Positions 1 through 5,381 of a stretch of 5,381 bases of DNA are shown one piece after another. The first letter of the stretch is position 1. Every line of letters starts with the position of its first letter. Source of the stretch: Bacteroidota bacterium (lineage in GTDB: Bacteria > Bacteroidota > Ignavibacteria > UBA10030 > UBA8401); assembly GCA_003456055.1 (NCBI GenBank), contig DMPG01000180.1:5799-11179 (forward strand). The letters are read 5' to 3'. A model generated the notes under the pieces. That model saw only the letters and a program-made list of their open reading frames with translations, had not been told where the DNA came from and made no database searches. Made by a program: the position numbers and the translations under genes.

Positions 1-1
1 T

Positions 2-2335
2 GAACAGGAAAAAGAAAAGATTTTATCGGAAGCCCAGTCGCTTTCAACAACCGATACCTATGCCGTTCCAACTATAAAAATAAATATTCCATCCAACAAT
101 TGGTTCTTTCGAGATATATTCAATCGAATTGGATATGGATTTAGTTATACCACTTCGTCAATGAGAAATCCAACAACAGCTTCACGCACATCTTGGCAAT
201 GGAATGCCCGTATCGGTTACCAGTACTCATTTTCTCCGGACAACTACATTCAGCCGTTCGGATTTTTTGAGAATCTTTTTTTCCTTGAAGAATTCAGGCA
301 GTTACAACTCTTTTATATTCCAATTTCTAACATCAATACTGGATTTTCGATTAACCGATCGCAGGCGAACGAACGACTTCGTAGTCAAACAAAAGACAGT
401 CCCACCATTCGGGGACTATCCTCAGCGCGAAATTTTTCGTTTGCGTGGAAGTTGACGGAAAATGGATTACTGAATCTTTCCGGTGACTATGCCGTTGATG
501 TTTCAACGTCGATGGTTCATCTTGAACTCGATCGGTACGGCCGACAGCGGGATTTTCAACAAATCATGAATCAGATCTTTTTGCAGGATCAATTCATCAA
601 CTTCGGATTTGATAATGCATACAATCAAACGGTTTCCGTCAACACTCGTCCCAAAGTTCCGGCAATGTTCGATCTCAACAAATATGTTTCAGTCACTGCG
701 CGCTATAATGTTGGTTATCGATGGCAAAATTCACTTCAGCAGGGAACACTCGGTATTTCTACCGGATGGGGAAACAGTATCACGTTTAGTTCCGATGTGA
801 GCTTGAAATCGTTTGTCGAGACTTGGTTTCCGGCTCAAAGTGTGACGGATGATGCAGCAGTACCGGCACCCGTTCAGTCTCGCGGTATGCGTGATCGAGA
901 TGAGGAAGATACAGCACCGGAAAAAAGTATTCCGGATTCAACAGCTTCAATAATTGCCGATACTACGGTTGTTGTGAAAAAATCATCGGGTGAAGGTTTG
1001 ATCGGGTTTGCCCGCATTCTCATCAAGACTCCATTTCTTGATTATGATAAGATCAATATAAATTTCACACAAAGTAATTCAGCCAATAACGGCGGCGTTC
1101 CCGGTCGTCCGGGATTTACGAATTTCTTTGGACGTGTTCCGTTTATTCAACAATCGGAGCCACAATATGGTCCGACTCGTGCATATCAACTCGGTTTGGT
1201 CTCCACTCCGGGTGCAAGTATCACAGACGTATTTTTGAAACCGCAATTTCCATTTGTTGGATTCAATACCGATGCGGATAAGGAGATTCGTGCACGAGGA
1301 GCACAACTCTCAGACGGATACACACAAAATAATAAACTTTCTTTCCGAACCAGCAGGGATTTATGGACCGGTGCCCGGCTTGACTTGAATTGGAATCTTG
1401 GTTGGAATTATTCTCGAACGACAAGACTAAATATTGATTCTGCCACCGGGCTTGCGACAAGCAGATCGATCGCCACCGGAGGTTCGATCGAACGATCATT
1501 CTTTACGCTTCCGCCCGTATTCCTTTTTTCAATGTTCAAAAGCGGCATTGAGCAAGTCGGAAAGATTTATTCTGAATCAGTTCCAACCGATAATGCACCA
1601 AATCAAGACCAAAAACTTGCAAAAGCATTTGAAGAAGGATTTGAATCATTGCCGATCCTAAAAAAACTATTTGGCGAATATTTTCCACGGGTGAACTATT
1701 CGTTTCGATGGGATGGGTTGGAGCAAATGTCATTGTTCAAAAGTTTTGCTACCCGGGTTAGTCTTGACCATGCATACCAATCGAATTATTCTCGCACATT
1801 CATCGGAAGTGTCGGTGGAGGAGATGTAACTCAGTCTCAGAGAATTAGCTATGCATTTGCTCCCCTTGCAGGATTAAGCGTTTCATTTAAAGAAGTGTTA
1901 AAGGGAACAATGAGTGCGAATGTTCGATATGGTTCGAATGTAACCTACGATCTTTCTCCATCATCGAAAAATATAGTTGAGTCTGTCGGTAATGATATGT
2001 CGCTCACCGGAAGTTTTGCAAAATCCGGATTTGAAATTCCTCTTTTTGGACTCAGTCTGCAAAATGATATTGACATTAGCTTTACGTACTCGTTCGCGAA
2101 GAACTCACGAACGACCTATGATGCAAAAGGGAAAAGTTTTAACGCAAAAGGAACACCCGGCGAAGGATCGACCCGTACACAGATGGAACCGCGAATTCGA
2201 TATGTTCTTAGTGCGCGGGTTACCGCATCGTTATTCTATCGTTATACAAAAATTGCACCTGACGAAGGCGGATCACGAATACCGGGTTCAACGACCAATG
2301 AGGGGGGAGTTGATGTGCATATTGCAATTCAATAG
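2..2335 (+). CDS. sprA: T9SS outer-membrane translocon protein SprA (Sov), C-terminal part, 5'-truncated by window edge
   Basis: SprA is the very large outer-membrane beta-barrel that carries folded cargo across the outer membrane in the type IX secretion system; P. gingivalis calls it Sov. The frame is open from base 2 to the TAG at 2333-2335, giving 777 visible residues. The family is usually about 2,000-2,500 residues, so well over half lies upstream. The ATG at 161 is internal, because the 53 residues before it continue the same barrel-like sequence. Visible evidence is alternating aromatic/polar strands throughout, for example GYQYSFSPDNYIQPF (fragment residues about 71-85). There is also a PGRPGFTNFFGRVPF segment (nt about 1100-1144), a predicted helical stretch at nt about 1550-1675, and the family-like PRVNYSFRWDGL block starting near residue 562. 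The chain ends in a final strand typical of barrel C-termini. A charged, low-complexity insert lies at residues about 279-330. porX follows after 30 nt. The family call rests on remembered SprA patterns, without an alignment. Confidence 0.9.
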   Translation, partial: EQEKEKILSEAQSLSTTDTYAVPTIKINIPSNNWFFRDIFNRIGYGFSYTTSSMRNPTTASRTSWQWNARIGYQYSFSPDNYIQPFGFFENLFFLEEFRQLQLFYIPISNINTGFSINRSQANERLRSQTKDSPTIRGLSSARNFSFAWKLTENGLLNLSGDYAVDVSTSMVHLELDRYGRQRDFQQIMNQIFLQDQFINFGFDNAYNQTVSVNTRPKVPAMFDLNKYVSVTARYNVGYRWQNSLQQGTLGISTGWGNSITFSSDVSLKSFVETWFPAQSVTDDAAVPAPVQSRGMRDRDEEDTAPEKSIPDSTASIIADTTVVVKKSSGEGLIGFARILIKTPFLDYDKININFTQSNSANNGGVPGRPGFTNFFGRVPFIQQSEPQYGPTRAYQLGLVSTPGASITDVFLKPQFPFVGFNTDADKEIRARGAQLSDGYTQNNKLSFRTSRDLWTGARLDLNWNLGWNYSRTTRLNIDSATGLATSRSIATGGSIERSFFTLPPVFLFSMFKSGIEQVGKIYSESVPTDNAPNQDQKLAKAFEEGFESLPILKKLFGEYFPRVNYSFRWDGLEQMSLFKSFATRVSLDHAYQSNYSRTFIGSVGGGDVTQSQRISYAFAPLAGLSVSFKEVLKGTMSANVRYGSNVTYDLSPSSKNIVESVGNDMSLTGSFAKSGFEIPLFGLSLQNDIDISFTYSFAKNSRTTYDAKGKSFNAKGTPGEGSTRTQMEPRIRYVLSARVTASLFYRYTKIAPDEGGSRIPGSTTNEGGVDVHIAIQ

Positions 2336-2365
2336 CTTCAATAAAGAAGAAAGTGTGGTGGAATA

Positions 2366-3937
2366 ATGGACCATTCAAAAGGAAATATTCTCTGGGTTGA
2401 CGACGAAATTGAGCTGCTGCGTGCTCATATTCTGTTGTTGCAAGACAAAGGCTATTCCGTTGATACTGCGGCGAACGGTGAGGATGCAATTGAAATTGTG
2501 AAATCAAAAAGTTTCGACCTTGCGTTTCTTGATGAGATGATGCCGGGGAAAGGCGGACTCGAGACGCTTGCGGTCATTAAAGAAATATCTCCGGCACTCC
2601 CAGTTGTTATGATAACGAAGAATGAAGCGGAATCATTGATGGAAGAGGCGATAGGGAGTAAAATATCTGATTACCTTACAAAACCGGTAAATCCGAGCCA
2701 AATACTTCTTGTCTGCAAAAAATTTTTAGAAGGGAAGAAACTTCAAAGCGAACAAGTTTCGCGTGACTACACAATGGAGTTTTCTTCTATTTCAAGAATG
2801 CTGTTGAATCCAATGGATTATTCTGAATGGGTTGACCTGTATTTGAAGATGACGAACTGGGAAATGGAACTTGATAAACATCCGGAACTTGGATTGCAGA
2901 AAATGCTGGCGGATCAGCGTAGAGAAAGTAATGCAGAATTTTCGAAGTACGTTGAAAAGAATTATCAAACATGGATCAACAAAAAAGAAAACCGTCCGGT
3001 ACTATCGACCGAAATAATTGAGAAATACGTTATTCCACAATTGGATGAGAAAAAATCAGTCTTCCTTTTTGTTATTGATTGTATGAGGTTGGATCAGTGG
3101 CTGGTGATGGAGGAATACCTGCGCGAATTGTATTCTATTGAAAAGGAATATTATTATTCGATCCTTCCGACTGCAACACCGTATTCTCGGAATGCAATTT
3201 TTAGCGGATTGTTTCCTCTTGGACTGGAACAACGTTTTCCGGACCTGTGGCAGGGAGAAGATGACAGTGAATCGAGTCATAATAAATACGAGAAAGAACT
3301 TCTGATAAAACTGTTGGAACGGAAGCGTGTTCCAATGAAATCGGAACCGAAATATGTAAAGATCCTCGATCCCGAATTCGGCCGGCAGATCCAATCGAAT
3401 ATCATTTCGTACACGCAAAACAAATTAACTGCGATCGTAGTGAATTTTGTGGATATGCTTGCGCACGGTCGTTCAGATGATCCGATCTTAAAAGAGATCG
3501 CTCCGGATGAATCTGCGTATCGATCTTTGACGAATTCCTGGTTCAAACATTCTTCGCTCTTTGGGATGTTTCAAGCGCTCTCAACCCGAAAAGATGTTAA
3601 GATCATAGTTACAACTGATCACGGAAGCGTACGCTGTATGCGCGGCTCGAAAGTTATCGGTGATAAAGAAGCGTCAACTAACCTTCGGTACAAGTTCGGA
3701 CGAAATCTTAAATCGGATGATAAACAATCCATCTTCTTGAAAAATCCGAAAGATTTCAAACTGCCGCAGCGCGGTATCACTACAAATTATATTGTCGCGA
3801 AAGAAGATTATTATTTTGTCTATCCGACGGAATATCATAAGTATTTAAATCAATATCGCGACAGTTTTCAACATGGCGGTATCTCGATGGAAGAGATGAT
3901 CCTTCCGGTCATTACAATGGAATCGAAAGTGCAGTGA
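2366..3937 (+). CDS. porX: PorX: response regulator with C-terminal PglZ (alkaline-phosphatase-superfamily) domain, T9SS regulator
   Basis: PorX is the cytoplasmic response regulator of the PorXY system that controls T9SS genes and secretion. The P. gingivalis protein is reported to be a zinc-dependent phosphodiesterase acting on oligoadenylates. This 523-residue protein has the family length and order. Residues about 6-122 form a receiver domain with acidic pair D12/D13, phospho-acceptor D56 (in FLDEMMPG), T84 and K106 (in YLTKPVNP). Residues about 125-210 are a helical linker. Residues about 225-523 are the PglZ domain, with likely metal ligands D238 (FVIDCMRLDQW), D363/H367 (NFVDMLAH), D418/H419 (TTDHG) and H503 (FQHGG). 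The probable nucleophile is T271 in TATPYSRNAIFSG. No catalytic position appears lost. The ATG at 2366 follows a weak purine-rich region (GGTGG, 2357-2361) and lies 30 nt after sprA. The stop overlaps the tsaE start. The cognate kinase PorY is not in the window. Roles of individual residues are inferred from the superfamily. Confidence 0.95.
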   Translation: MDHSKGNILWVDDEIELLRAHILLLQDKGYSVDTAANGEDAIEIVKSKSFDLAFLDEMMPGKGGLETLAVIKEISPALPVVMITKNEAESLMEEAIGSKISDYLTKPVNPSQILLVCKKFLEGKKLQSEQVSRDYTMEFSSISRMLLNPMDYSEWVDLYLKMTNWEMELDKHPELGLQKMLADQRRESNAEFSKYVEKNYQTWINKKENRPVLSTEIIEKYVIPQLDEKKSVFLFVIDCMRLDQWLVMEEYLRELYSIEKEYYYSILPTATPYSRNAIFSGLFPLGLEQRFPDLWQGEDDSESSHNKYEKELLIKLLERKRVPMKSEPKYVKILDPEFGRQIQSNIISYTQNKLTAIVVNFVDMLAHGRSDDPILKEIAPDESAYRSLTNSWFKHSSLFGMFQALSTRKDVKIIVTTDHGSVRCMRGSKVIGDKEASTNLRYKFGRNLKSDDKQSIFLKNPKDFKLPQRGITTNYIVAKEDYYFVYPTEYHKYLNQYRDSFQHGGISMEEMILPVITMESKVQ

Positions 3938-4356
3938 AACGGATCGTAACACATAACGAAGCTGAAACGATAGAAGCCGGAAAAGTATTTGCGCAACAAC
4001 TTATTCCCGGCAGTGTTGCTGCACTATTTGGCGATCTTGGCAGCGGTAAAACACGATTTGCAAAAGGTGTTTCACGTGGATTAGGACTGAATGAAAATGT
4101 AACAAGTCCAACATTCACCATTGTGAATGAACATATTGGCGGGAGACTTCCTCTGTATCATTTTGATTTCTATCGTTTACGATCGATCTCTGAATTGAAT
4201 GAGATCGGCTATGACGAATATATCTTCGGTAACGGAGTATGTGTGCTTGAATGGGCAGATATGATTCAGGAAAGACTTCCTTTAAAGAGATTCGATGTTC
4301 GATTCGTACTTGGTGAAAATGAAAATGATCGGATCATTACGATAACAGAATTATGA
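3934..4356 (+). CDS. tsaE: TsaE, ATPase subunit of the tRNA t6A37 threonylcarbamoyltransferase system
   Basis: TsaE (formerly YjeE) is the small P-loop ATPase that works with TsaB and TsaD in the cytoplasm to install N6-threonylcarbamoyl on A37 of ANN-decoding tRNAs; its ATP hydrolysis is needed for enzyme turnover. The 140 residues match the family's usual size. Motifs in order are Walker A GDLGSGKT (residues 33-40, with K39 and T40), the switch-like SPTFTIVNE (58-66), HFDFYRL (76-82, with D78) and the conserved LEWAD (105-109, with E106 and W107). The start chosen is the GTG at 3934. It overlaps the porX TGA by the GTGA arrangement, no earlier in-frame ATG is apparent nearby, and the resulting N-terminus (THNEAETIEAGKVFA) is typical of the family. 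A purine run (GAAAG, 3925-3929) inside porX could serve as ribosome-binding site. Its own stop overlaps the tsaB ATG, which fits translational coupling with both neighbours. Confidence 0.95.
   Translation: MKRIVTHNEAETIEAGKVFAQQLIPGSVAALFGDLGSGKTRFAKGVSRGLGLNENVTSPTFTIVNEHIGGRLPLYHFDFYRLRSISELNEIGYDEYIFGNGVCVLEWADMIQERLPLKRFDVRFVLGENENDRIITITEL
4324..4338 (+). repeat. Perfect 15-nt inverted repeat at the 3' end of tsaE
   Basis: AATGATC, one central G, then GATCATT form a perfect dyad that ends 14 nt before the tsaB ATG. It lies inside tsaE coding sequence (residues in ENDRIIT). As RNA it could fold only as a short, tight-loop hairpin. It may be chance, helped by the frequent GATC in this sequence. 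Confidence 0.4.
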
Positions 4357-4976
4357 TTCTAGCAATTGAAACAGCTACGGAAATATGCAGTGCGGCTCTA
4401 GTCCATAATGGAATACTGCTGGGCGAACGCTCTTTAAACGAAAAAAATATTCATTCCGAGCGACTGTTGTATTTAGTTGATGAAGTACTGAAATCTGCAC
4501 AGGTGAAGAATAATCAGTTAGTTGCCATTGCTGTTTCTATTGGTCCAGGTTCATTTACCGGTTTGCGGATCGGACTTAGCACTGCAAAAGGACTTGCATT
4601 AGCATTAGAGATTCCAATCATTGCTATTCCAACGCTTGACGGCATAGCAGAATCGTATCGGCGAAATCGTACTACAGAAAAGGACGAGAATTTTTGTGCA
4701 ATGATCGATGCAAAACGAGACGAAGCATTTTATGCATTTTACTCAATTTCTCAGAACGACATCATTCTCCAAAGTGAATATGCAATAAAACCAAGAGTTG
4801 AAATCGTCTCCGAAGGTGTATCACGTCATTCATTTCTTGCACAACCTGTTATCAACGCATCAGCTATTGGTTTTCTTGCAGATCGAAAGAAAAATGATTT
4901 TGAAGTGCCCGATTTTTTGTATCTTGAACCATTGTATTTACGAGATTTTGTGGCAACACTGCCAAAGAAACCATAA
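4353..4976 (+). CDS. tsaB: TsaB, scaffold subunit of the tRNA t6A37 threonylcarbamoyltransferase complex
   Basis: TsaB (formerly YeaZ) is an inactive ASKHA-fold paralogue of TsaD. It binds TsaD, and TsaE docks on the TsaB-TsaD dimer during t6A synthesis from threonylcarbamoyl-AMP. The 207-residue protein opens with the ASKHA phosphate-1-like strand ILAIETATEICSAAL (residues 2-16). It then has NIHSERLL (32-39), the highly characteristic GPGSFTGLRIGL block (64-75) with the following AKGLALAL helix, and IDAKRDEAFYAFY in the second half. It ends in the family-typical EPLYLRDF. The length is slightly below E. coli TsaB (about 231 residues), which I read as ordinary variation at the C-terminus. The ATG at 4353 overlaps the tsaE TGA by ATGA. 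No strong Shine-Dalgarno is visible before it, so expression probably relies on coupling to tsaE. tsaD is not in the window. Confidence 0.95.
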   Translation: MILAIETATEICSAALVHNGILLGERSLNEKNIHSERLLYLVDEVLKSAQVKNNQLVAIAVSIGPGSFTGLRIGLSTAKGLALALEIPIIAIPTLDGIAESYRRNRTTEKDENFCAMIDAKRDEAFYAFYSISQNDIILQSEYAIKPRVEIVSEGVSRHSFLAQPVINASAIGFLADRKKNDFEVPDFLYLEPLYLRDFVATLPKKP

Positions 4977-5009
4977 ACTCAAACAGTTAGAAAAAATCTA
5001 TAATTCTCC

Positions 5010-5045
5010 ATTGAAATTCAAGTTTAGGATAGATATTTTATCCTG
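5010..5045 (+). promoter_or_regulatory. Candidate promoter for accD in the tsaB-accD intergenic region
   Basis: The 87-nt gap at 4977-5063 is the only spacer here large enough for a promoter. TTGAAA at 5011-5016 and TATTTT at 5034-5039 are separated by 17 bases, resembling a sigma-70 -35/-10 pair; transcription would begin near 5046, just ahead of the ribosome-binding site. The -35-like box sits in the perfect 11-base dyad TTGAAATTCAA (5011-5021). The -10-like box sits in a short inverted repeat, AGGATA (5026-5031) with TATCCT (5039-5044). The region is A+T rich, so chance matches are likely. The housekeeping promoter of Bacteroidota differs from the E. coli consensus, so this call is tentative. 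Confidence 0.3.
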
Positions 5046-5053
5046 TTAACTGA

Positions 5054-5059
5054 AAGGGA
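5054..5059 (+). promoter_or_regulatory. Shine-Dalgarno-like site for accD
   Basis: AAGGGA ends 4 bases before the ATG at 5064. It helps choose that start over the ATG at 5060, which opens a frame closing after five codons (MYVMV, TAG at 5075-5077). It is the clearest ribosome-binding site in the window. The upstream genes rely on weak purine runs or on stop/start overlaps. Confidence 0.55.
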
Positions 5060-5063
5060 ATGT

Positions 5064-5381
5064 ATGTCATGGTTTAGACGATCGACAGAGAATATCTCAT
5101 CCGACAATCAGAAGAAAGATATTCCTGAAGGAATGTGGACGAAATGTTCATCCTGTGGCGAGATTTTGCACCGCGGAGCACTGGAACAGAACTTATGGGT
5201 CTGCACAAAATGCGCACAGCATTTTCGAATCAGCAGTAATGAATATTTTTCGATCCTGTTTGATAATGGAACATTCAAAGAATTCGATGCGAAAATGACA
5301 TCGAAAGATCCGTTGAATTTTGTTGATACGAAAAAATATAAGGATCGAATAAAAGAAACGATCAAAAAAACCGGATTCAAT
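5064..5381 (+). CDS. accD: Acetyl-CoA carboxylase carboxyltransferase subunit beta, N-terminal part, truncated by window edge
   Basis: AccD forms, with AccA, the carboxyltransferase that moves the carboxyl group from carboxybiotin to acetyl-CoA, giving malonyl-CoA for fatty-acid synthesis in the cytoplasm. The 106 codons visible run open to the window end; the family is about 280-300 residues, so roughly a third is present. The opening MSWFRRS and the segment DIPEGMWTKCSSCGEIL are typical. The zinc ribbon is complete: C28, C31, C47 and C50 in a C-x2-C-x15-C-x2-C pattern, followed by HFRIS (53-57) and the DGTF-like turn DNGTF. The crotonase-fold catalytic part lies beyond the window. The ATG at 5064 is supported by the AAGGGA site and by the N-terminus matching the family. 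The 87-nt spacer after tsaB suggests its own promoter, though read-through from tsaB is possible because no terminator is evident between them. Confidence 0.95.
   Translation, partial: MSWFRRSTENISSDNQKKDIPEGMWTKCSSCGEILHRGALEQNLWVCTKCAQHFRISSNEYFSILFDNGTFKEFDAKMTSKDPLNFVDTKKYKDRIKETIKKTGFN

Noticed and set aside
161..163. ATG at 161 as the start of the first gene
   Set aside because: The same frame is open back to base 2 and encodes SprA-like sequence with aromatic strands before it; the protein would be far too short for the family. The true start lies upstream of the window.
1442..1497. Cluster of four GATC sites and a repeated GCCACCGG in sprA, as a possible binding or repeat element
   Set aside because: The repeat encodes similar Ala-Thr-Gly residues in one loop of the barrel, and GATC is frequent throughout the window. 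There is no array or spacing pattern.
1977..2366. 129-codon open frame across the sprA end and into the porX start
   Set aside because: It lies in another frame of sprA, its product is basic and low-quality with no recognisable family, and it ends at the porX start codon. It is a shadow of sprA.
3056..3418. 120-codon minus-strand frame opposite porX
   Set aside because: It lies entirely antisense to the conserved PglZ domain, has no recognisable motif and has no credible start context.
4988..5000. TAGA-AAAAA-TCTA dyad after tsaB, as a terminator
   Set aside because: The stem is only 4 bp and A+T only, with no following T-run. It does not look like an intrinsic terminator.
5060..5077. Five-codon frame (MYVMV) overlapping the accD start, as a possible leader peptide
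   Set aside because: It is too short and lacks regulatory codon runs. The AAGGGA site would be too close to its ATG, overlapping or touching it, and is better placed for accD.
5108..5380. Minus-strand open frame opposite accD
   Set aside because: It is antisense to the zinc ribbon region of accD, and its sequence is the low-quality hydrophobic product expected from reading the gene backwards.

Overview
This window reads as a compact, single-strand stretch of chromosome from a member of the Bacteroidota/Chlorobiota supergroup (FCB group). The diagnostic genes are the 3' part of sprA, which encodes the outer-membrane translocon of the type IX secretion system (T9SS), and a full-length porX, the response regulator/PglZ-domain protein of the T9SS PorXY system. 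Both families are largely confined to that supergroup. sprA running directly into porX, a visible purine-rich Shine-Dalgarno before accD, and a base composition that looks like the low 40s % G+C suggest an Ignavibacteria- or Kapabacteria-like lineage rather than a classical Bacteroides or Flavobacterium. That placement is an inference and was not tested by any search.

Layout, all on the + strand: (1) 2-2335, the last 777 codons of sprA, open from the window edge. (2) 2366-3937, porX, 30 nt downstream, with intact receiver-domain and PglZ active-site residues. (3) 3934-4356, tsaE, which starts at a GTG overlapping the porX stop codon. (4) 4353-4976, tsaB, which starts at an ATG overlapping the tsaE stop codon. 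(5) 4977-5063, the only real intergenic region (87 nt), with a possible promoter and short dyads. (6) 5064 to the window end, the first 106 codons of accD, including its four-cysteine zinc ribbon.

How the genes fit together: sprA and porX are the translocon and a regulator of one secretion system and are placed to be co-transcribed. tsaE and tsaB encode two subunits of the machinery that makes the universal tRNA modification t6A. Both are locked to porX by 4-nt stop/start overlaps, so a secretion-signalling protein and essential tRNA-modification proteins are probably made from one message. accD (fatty-acid synthesis) probably starts a new transcription unit.

No tRNA, rRNA, CRISPR array, insertion sequence, attachment site or origin was seen. 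There is no gene-free stretch longer than 300 bases. I see no wholly novel system. The most interesting feature is the sprA-porX-tsaE-tsaB arrangement and what it implies about coupling secretion control to translation capacity.
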